Positions 18,025 to 26,182 of a stretch of 64,000 nt of DNA are shown piece after piece. The notes under the pieces were generated by a model. The model was not told the DNA's origin. It worked only from the letters and a program-made list of their open reading frames with translations, and did not search any database. Both the position numbers and the translations under genes were made by a program. Positions within the stretch are counted from its first letter, which is position 1. The number at the start of each line of letters is the position of its first letter. The DNA is taken from assembly GCF_900156375.1 (NCBI RefSeq), contig NZ_FTNK01000012.1, forward strand, positions 116,244 to 180,243, written 5' to 3'. The DNA is from Paenibacillus macquariensis. Its GTDB lineage: Bacteria; Bacillota; Bacilli; Paenibacillales; Paenibacillaceae.

Positions 18025-19257
18025 ATGGAAAATAATCCCCCCTTTTTAGCACAATTAATTCATGAAAGCTTGCAGCTACCTGTCTTTTGGATGAGTGAGG
18101 ATGAACCAAGCGGACATGACTATTTAGAAACCAATGCTCAAATTCCATTTTCCGCCTTACAAAATCCTGAATACTTGCAGCAGTTAATTACCCGGACCTG
18201 GGATAAACCTTTTCCAATTATTCAGACCACTGAGTTTCAGGAACAGTTTATCGTACAGCCTGTGTATTCAGATGATAAGCGTATAGGTACAATCATCATA
18301 GGTCCGTCTATCGACAATGTTCCAACTGAAGAAACGATTAGAAATCTCATGAATGACAGTCAGATTCCTAGTAAGTTACATCCTATTTGGGCCGATCATT
18401 TAAGAAGTCTCCCCCTGATTTCAAAACATAGATTATTTCACATTGGAGTTATGACACATCGGGTTGTTAATCGAGAGACGCTAGAACTGACAGATGTTCT
18501 TGAGCATAATTTTAGGATCAAGCAACGTTTTTTGTCAGAGGAAGCTATCGAACTATCGATGTCGAATATGAAGGAGTTTTCTGGTCTTCACACGAGTCCA
18601 GAAGTTGAACAAATTTTATTACGGCATATTAAGAACGGTGATAAATCAGCGCTTAAAAAGATGTTCGTAATGGGTTCCATGGAGGACGCAGGCACGCTCT
18701 CCAAACGAAGTCATTTGAGAAGCCGAAAAAATATTGCCATATGCGCGATTGCAGTAGCCGTTCGAGCGGGTATGGAGGGCGGACTTTATACTGAACTTGC
18801 GTACCGATTAAGCGATACTTATATCCAACATATTGAGGATCTGATGGATGTTCGCTCAGTTGAAACCGCGATGATAGATGCATTCTTAGATATTGCGGAT
18901 CGCGTGAGCGAAAACAGAAAAGGTAACGTATCTAAGCCGATCGCGCAGTGCCGAGAATACATTTTCAATCATTTGTATGAGGCGATTCCAATTTTAGAGC
19001 TTGCTCAACTGACTGGACTTACAGGTACGTATTTATCTTCCCTATTCAAAAAGGAAACGGGGCTCACGATCACCAACTTTATCCATCAAGAGAAGGTGGA
19101 GGAAGCTAAGAAGCTCCTGGATTTCACAAGTGAATCTGTCTCTACCATCGCTACTCGTTTGAACTATTACGACCAAACTCACTTCATTAAGTCGTTTAAA
19201 AAGCATGCCGGCGTCACTCCTAAGCAGTATCGTGATCGCAAGCGAGTGAAAAGTTAA
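18025..19257 (+). CDS. AraC-family regulator with N-terminal sensory domain
   Basis: A 410-residue cytoplasmic protein. The N-terminal 170 residues resemble the PAS-like sensory half of long Firmicutes AraC regulators (FIVQPVYSDDKRIGTIIIGP near 72-91). A helical linker (about 180-300) leads to a typical double helix-turn-helix (about 310-405; LAQLTGLTGTYLSSLFKKE and THFIKSFKKHAGVTPKQYR). The ATG follows a modest AGGAGA site. It is divergent from the GH3-GPH-HPr-like operon with 122 bases between and is its probable activator. What it senses is not evident. It ends before a strong hairpin at 19294-19325. Confidence 0.88.
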   Translation: MENNPPFLAQLIHESLQLPVFWMSEDEPSGHDYLETNAQIPFSALQNPEYLQQLITRTWDKPFPIIQTTEFQEQFIVQPVYSDDKRIGTIIIGPSIDNVPTEETIRNLMNDSQIPSKLHPIWADHLRSLPLISKHRLFHIGVMTHRVVNRETLELTDVLEHNFRIKQRFLSEEAIELSMSNMKEFSGLHTSPEVEQILLRHIKNGDKSALKKMFVMGSMEDAGTLSKRSHLRSRKNIAICAIAVAVRAGMEGGLYTELAYRLSDTYIQHIEDLMDVRSVETAMIDAFLDIADRVSENRKGNVSKPIAQCREYIFNHLYEAIPILELAQLTGLTGTYLSSLFKKETGLTITNFIHQEKVEEAKKLLDFTSESVSTIATRLNYYDQTHFIKSFKKHAGVTPKQYRDRKRVKS

Positions 19258-19293
19258 TTACAAAGAGTCGTATGAAGGAACTTCATGCATGAC

Positions 19294-19325
19294 AAAGAAC
19301 CTATGTCAGGGGACATAGGTTCTTT
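19294..19325 (+). terminator. Hairpin terminator after the AraC gene
   Basis: AAAGAACCTATGTC and GACATAGGTTCTTT form a perfect 14-bp stem with a 4-base loop, 36 bases after the AraC stop. The T run after it is short (built into the stem end), so termination may also work on the opposite strand. Confidence 0.7.
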
Positions 19326-19396
19326 GTTCAAATGGCTGACGATGCTTACTCGGGTGAGGACTTTTAGCAGTAGATTCAAACGCCGTGCTCCTCCAT

Positions 19397-19645
19397 TCAG
19401 GACGCTTGGTCATCCTCTACAAACAGCCTGCGTTTCCTTGCTGGAATCCGTATATTAACAGTAGTGCCCACGCCCTTCCGGCTAAATATAGACACACCGT
19501 ATTCCTCTCCATATTGAAGTTGTACGCGCTGATGGATATTTCGTATGCCAAATCCGGTCTCGCTTTCGCTAGAAGCATTCAAAATCTCTGTAATACGTTA
19601 CTGCCGCATACCCATGCCGTCGTCAATTACTCGGTAGAATTTTCC
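19397..19645 (-). pseudogene. Remnant of a YesM-type sensor histidine kinase (C-terminal ATPase end)
   Basis: Translated on the minus strand, this stretch gives FYRVIDDGMGMRQ, an in-frame TAA (19598-19600), then RITEILNASSESETGFGIRNI and YGVSIFSRKGVGTTVNIRIPARK. This is the end of a HATPase_c domain: the N box Asp-Gly and the G2 motif GFGIRNIHQRV. Everything upstream (sensor, HAMP, phosphoacceptor domain) is missing. The break lies near 19645, inside the overlapping short lipoprotein reading frame. The intact YesM kinase in the window is at 37220-38965, so this is a leftover of another copy, not part of that gene. Confidence 0.8.
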
Positions 19646-19731
19646 CCCACCTTATCATGGACAAGATCACTTTGACAGCCAGAAGTAATAACCAAACAAG
19701 CAAGGAAAATAAATAAGTTAAACTTTTTCAT
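19627..19731 (-). pseudogene. Truncated lipoprotein, 34 codons, joined to the kinase remnant
   Basis: The frame starts MKKFNLFIFLACLVITSGCQ and stops after NSTE, so it is a signal peptide with a good lipobox (ITSGC, Cys19) plus 15 residues. The stop arises within sequence that, in another frame, reads as the kinase ATPase domain, so a lipoprotein gene seems to have been cut and joined to foreign sequence. GATCTT precedes the ATG and there is no strong ribosome binding site. Whether it is expressed is unknown. Confidence 0.6.
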
Positions 19732-19824
19732 GTAAAGATCTCTATTCTATTACGTTTTTATATTTGTTGATAGATTGATTTGATTCAACCCAAAGATTGG
19801 ATAAAATGAAAGTGAAATGCCCCT

Positions 19825-20553
19825 TCATTCTGGATTATTTTTGGATAGAGACCCTAAAAGATTCATTGAAAAATATCTTGTTTTTTTCGAATCCTCTTTG
19901 TATTCTTTAATCCCCTCTACAATCGAAGTAGCAACATTATCTTGAAAATCATCAGTCCACATTTGGAACTCGTCATGAGGATTAGTCAGATAACCTACTT
20001 CTATCAAAGCGGCTGGCATTTCTGTATCCTTTACGACAAACAGGTTTTGCTCCTTGATTCCTCTATCTCTATATCCGGTTGCCTCAACCACATGTTTCTG
20101 TATGATCTTAGCAAGGCGCCGGCTATTCTTGTGATAAAAATAAGTTTCCGTACCTGTAACGTCCGGATCGGTAACAGTATTACCGTGAATAGATAAAAAT
20201 AAATCTGCATTCAGTTCATTGGCATATCTAGGTCTGTACCTGCTTTCTGAAGAAATAAAACTATCATCTGTTCTAGTCATAAATACTTGTATTCCAGGTT
20301 CCTGTTCCAAAAGTTTTTCCACCTTTTTTGACACACCTAAAGCAAAATCCTTTTCATATTGGCCACTAGCACCTGTCGCCCCGCCATCTGTACCGCCATG
20401 TCCTGGATCAATGACAACCTTAAAAGCTGTATTACGATCTTTTTCATTTTCATAATTTACGTTATTGTTTTCATCCCTGAAATCCCCACCATAAGCCAAT
20501 AATATTAGAATTGAGAATAAAAGTAATGTAATTGACAGTATAGTTTTTTTCAT
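19825..20553 (-). CDS. N-acetylmuramoyl-L-alanine amidase (Amidase_3)
   Basis: A 242-residue zinc amidase that cleaves the bond between N-acetylmuramic acid and the stem peptide. Motifs: VIDPGHGGTDGGA (first zinc His), a conserved Glu in GQYEKDFAL, VFMTRTDD, ADLFLSIHGN (second zinc His) and the catalytic Glu in ALIEVGYLTNPHDE. The start used is ATG 20551-20553 after AAAGAAGGTAGAAAC; a longer in-frame start at 20640 would place the hydrophobic segment internally. The N-terminus (MKKTILSITLLLFSILILLA) looks like a lipoprotein signal, but the position expected to be Cys is Tyr21 (TAT), so it may be only a membrane anchor or ordinary signal peptide. It carries an upstream copy of the repeat shared with the neighbouring two-component system. 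Confidence 0.9.
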   Translation of the reverse strand: MKKTILSITLLLFSILILLAYGGDFRDENNNVNYENEKDRNTAFKVVIDPGHGGTDGGATGASGQYEKDFALGVSKKVEKLLEQEPGIQVFMTRTDDSFISSESRYRPRYANELNADLFLSIHGNTVTDPDVTGTETYFYHKNSRRLAKIIQKHVVEATGYRDRGIKEQNLFVVKDTEMPAALIEVGYLTNPHDEFQMWTDDFQDNVATSIVEGIKEYKEDSKKTRYFSMNLLGSLSKNNPE

Positions 20554-20594
20554 GTTTCTACCTTCTTTCACAGCATTTTTGTACTGTTTAAAGG

Positions 20595-20649
20595 TTAATG
20601 GAGAGAGATAAAGATGCGATGAAGATGACATCGATATCATTTAAAGAAT
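20595..20649. promoter_or_regulatory. Direct-repeat regulatory site, copy A (before the amidase)
   Basis: Contains GATAAAGATGC, GATGAAGATGA and CATCGATATCA, 11-bp units typical of OmpR/PhoB-family binding sites. It matches copy B at 22648-22702 at all but two of 55 bases. It lies 42 bases upstream of the amidase start. Confidence 0.7.
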
Positions 20650-20664
20650 AATACAATGGGGTCT

Positions 20665-20673
20665 CCCCCCCCC
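20665..20673. repeat. Run of nine C between acyltransferase and amidase genes
   Basis: Nine uninterrupted C (nine G on the coding strand) lie 16 bases beyond regulatory copy A on its far side from the amidase. The tract could vary in length; no coding frame crosses it. Confidence 0.6.
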
Positions 20674-20704
20674 TAAAGTGCGAAGTTTTTCCACCACAAT
20701 TAAT

Positions 20705-20753
20705 AATCCGTTCACCCAATACCGTGGTATAACGGCCATTGGACGAACGGATT
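20705..20753 (-). terminator. Hairpin after the acyltransferase gene
   Basis: AATCCGTTC and GAACGGATT pair, with inner CAAT / ATTG pairs, just beyond the acyltransferase stop. The tail on the minus strand is ATTATTAATTG instead of a T run, so termination strength is uncertain. Confidence 0.5.
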
Positions 20754-20775
20754 TCAGATAACAAGCATCTCGTTA

Positions 20776-21933
20776 TTATTTGTTAACGGTAGAACTTGTT
20801 GCATTTTTGGTAGGGCGGATCTTGCTCCACATGCTTCCTGCTGTTCCATAACGGATAGGTTGCTCGATAAATCGCCAGGAAATCGAAGCGAATAGGAGAG
20901 TCATACCAATTTGTATGAGAATGTGAACGATGGAATTTCCCCCTCCCGCCCCAGGGAAGAAAAAGACTAAGATAGGGTAATGCCATAGATAAATTGCATA
21001 TGAACGAACACCAAACCAGCGCAGTAGCTTGCCGCCTAAAATTTTACTGATCCAGGTGGATGGGTGAATCGCTGCGGCTATTACTGTAGCTGCAACAATA
21101 CATTGAAGGACCATTCCGCCGCGGTAGAGAAAAGCCGCATACTGATTGGTCTGCCATATCATCCAATATAGAATGGCAAAACCAATTGTCCCGATGATAT
21201 CCAATGAAATACGCAGACATTTGTTATCAGCAATCTTCCCCTCAAACATTTGGCTAGGTAAATATACCGCAAGTAATGCGCCAATCAGCAAGGCAAACGC
21301 ACGGGTGTCTGTCCCATAATAAACCCTGCTTGTGTCCATTAACCCCGGTTGATAGAGAAAAGCCATTACAAGTGCAGAAACCAATGCACCAATGAGGATG
21401 AACCCAATAAGAAGCCTGCGTTTGCGAACAAAACGGAGTCCCAGCAAGAGCAAAACTGGCCAAACCAGATAAAACTGCTCCTCGACAGCCAGAGACCAGT
21501 AATGTAATAGAGGTGTAGGTTGTCCAAAATTGGAAAAATAGCCAACATCGTTAAAAATGAACCACCAATTCGTAACGTAAAAAAGCGAAGCTAGCAAATC
21601 ACCCCATAGGTCAGCCAATTGGGGAAAATTAAACAGAGCCATCCAGCAGACTACCACTATTAATACAAGGATTTGTCCTGGCAGCAAACGTCTGGCACGC
21701 TTGATCCAAAAATTACGCAAATTAATCCGTCCAGTATTCCCCCATTCCCTAATAAGTAGATCCGTAATTAGATATCCAGATAAGACAAAAAATATGGTTA
21801 CGCCTAAAAATCCTCCAGAAGCCCATTCGAAATTGAGATGGTAGGCGATCACTGCAAATACAGCGAACGCTCTTATCCCATCTAACCCGGGCATATAACG
21901 GTTTTTCTTGGTTTCATTGATGATCGCTTTCAT
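20776..21933 (-). CDS. Acyltransferase-3 membrane protein (OatA-like, membrane part only)
   Basis: A 385-residue, roughly ten-helix protein of the Acyl_transf_3 family, which moves acetyl groups across the membrane onto peptidoglycan or surface glycans. Marks: YMPGLDGIRAFAVFAVIAYH (proposed catalytic His at its end), GFLGVTIFFVLSGYLITDLL and HYWSLAVEEQFYLVWPVLL. It lacks the extracellular SGNH esterase domain found in OatA. That activity is instead encoded by the gene just upstream (21936-22603), two bases away and apparently co-transcribed, so the pair resembles a split OatA. The upstream partner carries a frameshift. Confidence 0.9.
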   Translation of the reverse strand: MKAIINETKKNRYMPGLDGIRAFAVFAVIAYHLNFEWASGGFLGVTIFFVLSGYLITDLLIREWGNTGRINLRNFWIKRARRLLPGQILVLIVVVCWMALFNFPQLADLWGDLLASLFYVTNWWFIFNDVGYFSNFGQPTPLLHYWSLAVEEQFYLVWPVLLLLGLRFVRKRRLLIGFILIGALVSALVMAFLYQPGLMDTSRVYYGTDTRAFALLIGALLAVYLPSQMFEGKIADNKCLRISLDIIGTIGFAILYWMIWQTNQYAAFLYRGGMVLQCIVAATVIAAAIHPSTWISKILGGKLLRWFGVRSYAIYLWHYPILVFFFPGAGGGNSIVHILIQIGMTLLFASISWRFIEQPIRYGTAGSMWSKIRPTKNATSSTVNK

Positions 21934-21935
21934 TT

Positions 21936-22603
21936 TTACTCCATCACTCCGTCAATGTTATCTGAAGAGTCAATATGCTCTTTAATATGGTCCAGGAAAA
22001 GAGGATAAAAGTTTTCCTCAAAATGTATCCCGTCCTTACTATACAGATTCTGCTGTTCTTCAAATATAGAGGATAAATCGATGTAATCAATCTTCTCTGT
22101 TACTGCCAATTTTTCAAGTCCCTCGTTATAATCCGGGATATTTTTATACCGTGGTTCTCTCTCCATTGCTTCTTTAGTCACTGGGGTAACCGATGTTACA
22201 TGTATCTTTGCTTTCGGCATTTTTTCCTTTATCTTTTTTATCAATTTAGCGTAGTTTTCCAGGTAATCTTTCTTTGGATTATCTACAGGCATCAACAAGT
22301 CATCTGACCCCAACATGATATATACATGTTCAGGTTTTTTATTCGCAATTTTATCTACTTCTTCAATAGCGAATAGGGCTGTGGCACCTGCATTAGCAAT
22401 AACATTGGAGTCCACTAACACATCAGATAAACCTAATAAAAGTGAATCTCCTAAAAAACGCTGTGATGATAAAAAGATTTATACGGGTCCTCCGCATCAA
22501 CAGGACCTGTCTGGTTATCGCTCTGTTTGCTTCCGCTTCCGCAAGCTGCAGCAAATATTGCAATGACGCCAATAAACACACCTAAGAATAGTTTTTTTGT
22601 CAT
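21936..22603 (-). pseudogene. SGNH/GDSL hydrolase lipoprotein with a frameshift
   Basis: The gene begins at ATG 22601-22603 after GGAGGTATATTATT with a lipoprotein signal (MTKKLFLGVFIGVIAIFAAA, lipobox AAAC). The frame fails near 22478-22480, where one A seems lost from a short A run. The other frame then continues as IFLSSQRFLGDSLLLGL, the GDSL serine block, with MLGSDDLLM and the Asp-His block KDGIHF near the end. So all three SGNH catalytic parts survive, but the protein would be split. A translation restart at 22421 (MLVDSNVIANAGATAL) would lack the catalytic Ser. It probably worked with the acyltransferase two bases downstream in O-acetylation. A sequencing error is possible. Confidence 0.82.
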
Positions 22604-22647
22604 AATAATATACCTCCATCAATAAGTTTTCTATTACTTTAAACAGA

Positions 22648-22702
22648 TTAATGGAGAGAGATAAAGATGAGATGAAGATGAGATCGATATCATTTAAAGA
22701 AT
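22648..22702. promoter_or_regulatory. Direct-repeat regulatory site, copy B (before the SGNH gene)
   Basis: Three 11-bp units GATAAAGATGA, GATGAAGATGA and GATCGATATCA lie about 45 bases upstream of the SGNH start. The block is almost identical to copy A. It is the clearest version of the motif. Confidence 0.72.
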
Positions 22703-22752
22703 TAAAAAGGTGTTGTCACTAAAATGAATATGATTTCTGAGCATTCCAAACG

Positions 22753-22803
22753 AAAAAAGCTGTCCGTTCAATACCTTTTGGTAAAGGTCCTTGAACGAAC
22801 AGC
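22753..22803 (-). terminator. Intrinsic terminator of the two-component operon
   Basis: GCTGTTCGTTCAA and TTGAACGGACAGC pair around an inner ACCTTT / AAAGGT stem, followed on the minus strand by six T. It lies about 50 bases after the histidine kinase stop. Confidence 0.85.
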
Positions 22804-22854
22804 TGCAATTTAGCTTTTAGGTTTAGGTAGTGAAAAAATTTCTTAATAGAATAC

Positions 22855-24639
22855 CTACCGCTCTTTGTTTAGATAGAAGAAAAACATTACTCCATCCTCA
22901 GTATTCAAAACACCATACTGCACACCATGCAGCTCTAAAATATTCTTTGAAATAGCAAGCCCTAATCCTGTTCCACCTTGCGAACGTCGACGAGACATAT
23001 CTCCACGATAAAAACGGTCCCATATTTTCCCCAAATGCTCCTGCTTGATATGAGCCCCTTTATTTTCTACACATACTTTTACACGCTCATTTTCTTCTAT
23101 TGTGGAAATGATAATACTTTCATTTTCCGGCGTGTAACGAATCGCATTGGTAATAAAATTCGTCATAACTTGTTCAATCCGATGTTGATTTGCAACGATC
23201 TTAATAGCAGAAAGTTGTTTATGAACATGTAATTGCTTGTTCGTTATGTCTATAGCTAATTGCTCACATAAGTATTCGATGATCTGGTCAATATAGAAGA
23301 CATCCATTTTCATTTTATACGTGCCAGATTCAAACTTTGCCAATTCCAGCATATCAACAATTAGCATATCCATTTTATCTACTTCTTTTGCCATTGCTTT
23401 AAAATAATAATCTTTTTTATTACCGGCAACACCATCTTCCAAAATTGAGATGCAACCCTTCATAATACTTAAAGGTGTCTTTAATTCATGCGAAACCCCG
23501 GAAATAAACTCTTTACGTGTATGTTCTAATCGCTTTTCTTTTTCTATATCTTGTTGCAATTGATCAATATGCTTATGCAATGTAGCAGAGAGTGTATTGA
23601 TATTATGTGATAGCGTACCAATCTCATCTTTTGATGTAATAGGTATTGTCTCTGAAAAATCCAAGTTTGCAATCTTGCTTGTCGTATCGTTTATTTGTAA
23701 CAATGGTTTAGCAATCTTTTTTGAATAATAAAAGGATGCCAGTACAACAAGTAGCAGTACAAATATAATTAAATATACATAATAACCTTTTAACATTTGT
23801 ACGGCTTCATCAACTGGTTGTAACGATGTCATGGCAAAAATATATGTTGTTTCGCCAGTCGTATCTTTTATTGGTTTAATAAATACTTTATAATTAATAT
23901 CATTTTCCTTATAGTCCATCATTTCAGACTCACTATTATAATTCTCATTTAACAATAGATTTACTTGAAATTGTTTTATTCTTTCTATAAGAATACGATT
24001 TGAATATATATTTGAACTTACGGATCCTACTGGTAATTGTAGATTCTTAATTTGTCCTCTAAAATAAATTTGCAAACTATCTTTTAGAGAAGGTTCTATT
24101 GTGGCTTTTTTGCCATATAGCTTATCTGATATCAGTTTATTTTCTAATGTAAATTGTCCATTTTCTCTTGTTAAAATAACAGGAACAACTTTATCATCCT
24201 TTTCTATTCCATCAATCACAATTAACGATCCCTGTTCAAGATTAAATTTTAGCCTTTCAATATCTTCTAAACCAATCAGGCTATACAATGGGATGTTAAT
24301 TACACGATTAGAGGAATTCTTATTTCGTGAAGGGACTAAATGAACTTCTATAGAAAAATCATTTGCATACTTAATATTTCCTGCACTGTCCAATATTGTA
24401 ATCCACGTTGTATTTTCTTGGTAAAAATCCTGCTCTAGCTTTTGAATGGTTGGTCCATCTTCTTCAGCCTTTAAGTATTCTTTTTCAAAGGATTGAATAC
24501 TCGTTTTAATATCATTCACTTTTTTATTTGCATAATATTGCTTAAAAAATATGGTTTGTCCAATAAAAATAGTTGCTAAAATAAGCACACATAACAATGT
24601 TGTCATCAAGAATAATTTTGATACAATTCCACATTTCAT
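22855..24639 (-). CDS. Sensor histidine kinase with HAMP domain
   Basis: A 594-residue membrane kinase. A first helix (about 9-30), a roughly 250-residue extracellular domain, a second helix (about 285-305), HAMP (about 305-360), HisKA with phosphoacceptor His384 in SGVSHELKTPLS, and HATPase_c with NFITNAIRYTP, DRFYRGD and GGTGLGLAISKNI. It overlaps its response regulator by 4 bases (ATGA). The nearby regulated genes act on the cell wall, so it may sense envelope stress or cell-wall-active compounds; that is inferred. Base composition looks more AT-rich than the glycosidase genes nearby. Confidence 0.92.
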   Translation of the reverse strand: MKCGIVSKLFLMTTLLCVLILATIFIGQTIFFKQYYANKKVNDIKTSIQSFEKEYLKAEEDGPTIQKLEQDFYQENTTWITILDSAGNIKYANDFSIEVHLVPSRNKNSSNRVINIPLYSLIGLEDIERLKFNLEQGSLIVIDGIEKDDKVVPVILTRENGQFTLENKLISDKLYGKKATIEPSLKDSLQIYFRGQIKNLQLPVGSVSSNIYSNRILIERIKQFQVNLLLNENYNSESEMMDYKENDINYKVFIKPIKDTTGETTYIFAMTSLQPVDEAVQMLKGYYVYLIIFVLLLVVLASFYYSKKIAKPLLQINDTTSKIANLDFSETIPITSKDEIGTLSHNINTLSATLHKHIDQLQQDIEKEKRLEHTRKEFISGVSHELKTPLSIMKGCISILEDGVAGNKKDYYFKAMAKEVDKMDMLIVDMLELAKFESGTYKMKMDVFYIDQIIEYLCEQLAIDITNKQLHVHKQLSAIKIVANQHRIEQVMTNFITNAIRYTPENESIIISTIEENERVKVCVENKGAHIKQEHLGKIWDRFYRGDMSRRRSQGGTGLGLAISKNILELHGVQYGVLNTEDGVMFFFYLNKER

Positions 24640-25322
24640 GCTTTGTCCTCGAATTTATAACCTACTCGAATAACAGTGACAATACTATCTGCTTTGTCAC
24701 CTAATTTATGACGCAAATTCCGGATATGACTATTGACTGTGCGATCATCACCAGCAAATTCATAACCCCAAATTTTAATGATTAATTGTTCTCTCGTAAT
24801 AATAATCCCTGAATTTCGCATCATATAAGTTAATATTTCAAATTCCGTATGTGTCAAACTTATACTTTCTCCATCTACTGTCACGGTTCGTGAAGGGAAA
24901 TGGACATGGATACCACTAATGACTAAGGTATCTAGACTAGATAAATTACCTGTTGAAGAATACCGACTATCAATTAATCGTTTAACTCTTGCCAATAGGA
25001 TGGGCGGACTGTACGGTTTTGTAACATAATCATCAGCCCCCAATTCAAAACCAAGTAACGTATCATCTTCATCCGCACGAGCTGTCAACATAATAATAGG
25101 TACATCAGATGATTTTCGAATTCGTCTACAAACAGACCATCCATCTAACTCCGGTAACATAATATCTAAAATAATTAAATGCACTTCATATTCTTCAAAA
25201 ATGTCCAAAGCTTCATTTCCATTTACTGCCTCTAGTATTTCATATCCTTCATTCAATAAATAATCTTTCACTATTTCGCGTAAAATATCTTCATCTTCTA
25301 CAATTAATACTGTTTTTTGCAT
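24636..25322 (-). CDS. OmpR-family response regulator
   Basis: A 228-residue regulator with a receiver domain (residues 1-120, phosphoacceptor Asp53 in ILDIMLPELDG, Lys in VTKPYSP) and a winged-helix DNA-binding domain (about 130-226, RTVNSHIRNLRHKLG). It is the first gene of a two-gene operon with the kinase. A copy of the 11-bp direct repeat lies about 60-80 bases upstream of its start, which points to autoregulation and gives its probable target sequence. The same repeat precedes the amidase and SGNH-acyltransferase genes, so these are its likely regulon. Confidence 0.93.
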   Translation of the reverse strand: MQKTVLIVEDEDILREIVKDYLLNEGYEILEAVNGNEALDIFEEYEVHLIILDIMLPELDGWSVCRRIRKSSDVPIIMLTARADEDDTLLGFELGADDYVTKPYSPPILLARVKRLIDSRYSSTGNLSSLDTLVISGIHVHFPSRTVTVDGESISLTHTEFEILTYMMRNSGIIITREQLIIKIWGYEFAGDDRTVNSHIRNLRHKLGDKADSIVTVIRVGYKFEDKA

Positions 25323-25372
25323 ATATCTCCCTCATAGTCTCAAAAATGTTAATACTTTCGAAATAATATCAT

Positions 25373-25416
25373 AACGATGTAAAGATGAGATAAAGATGAC
25401 TTGATATTATTAAAAA
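25373..25416. promoter_or_regulatory. Direct-repeat regulatory site, copy C (before the response regulator)
   Basis: The units TGTAAAGATGA, GATAAAGATGA and CTTGATATTAT repeat the 11-bp spacing and the core AAAGATGA seen in copies A and B, about 60 bases upstream of the response regulator start. It diverges outside the core. Confidence 0.65.
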
Positions 25417-25450
25417 CCAGTCAAATTTGTATAACATTATTATTACCAAA

Positions 25451-25471
25451 AGTAGGATTCGGAATCCTACT
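25451..25471. other. Near-perfect palindrome in a gene-poor stretch
   Basis: AGTAGGATTC and GAATCCTACT are perfect 10-bp arms around one G, followed by TTTAT. It may be an operator or terminator. The rest of 25417-26110 shows no gene that can be supported: frames of up to 94 codons have no ribosome binding site or recognisable motif. Confidence 0.5.
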
Positions 25472-26117
25472 TTATCCATATAGTATGAAGTGGTAAAAAG
25501 ATATGTCAGGGATGGTATATTTCATTCGCCGTAATCAAGTCTCTCATTTCTAAGAAAATAGTCTTTTGAATCATTTGAGCGTACGCCAGTCGATATCTAT
25601 TCGATATAATACTAAATAAGGTAATCTATAATAACTCAACTTTCGCAGAGAAATCGGCAAATAAGCCTTGATATAGCTGGGTAAACCGGCCATCCATTGT
25701 TATTTATTGAAATCCCTTTCAATTCACTTTCGAAGAACCTCTTACAAACATTCTACTTCCTTCAAAAACATGAAACGAGATAATAGAAGCATGATTTTTT
25801 GCGCTTTCACATTAACTTTTTTTCGAAAAATGATACAAATTCATGATTCGATTGTCTTATTTTTATATTTTGTTAAAAATACAAGATCCACAATGTACGA
25901 CAGCAAGGTCCAGCATTTCATCCCCATCCAACATCGTCCTATGGACACAGGCAGAATGAACAACAAACCGGCTACCCCAGATCACATTTGATCGAGGACA
26001 GCCTGTGATTCTTATCTATTACATTTTCATCACAAGAGAGCTTCTGTTCTATACATTAAAAGGGGGGCCGGAGTAAATAATAACCTCTAGATCATAAAGA
26101 CTGTGAGCAATTTACAT

Positions 26118-26165
26118 TTGTATAACACAAATAAATTTGATAAACTGACTGACGAACGTTCGTTA
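26118..26165 (+). promoter_or_regulatory. Promoter and TetR operator for the tetR-MFS pair
   Basis: TTGTAT and TAAACT are spaced 17 bases apart. Immediately after lies the palindrome ACGAACGTTCGT (26152-26163), the usual centre of TetR/AcrR-family autoregulatory sites. It ends 17 bases before the TTG start, so a bound repressor would block transcription. Confidence 0.65.
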
Positions 26166-26182
26166 ATATCGAGGTGATTCTA

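Noticed and set aside
25707..25991. 94-codon plus-strand frame
   Set aside because: No ribosome binding site, no recognisable domain, and composition like non-coding sequence.
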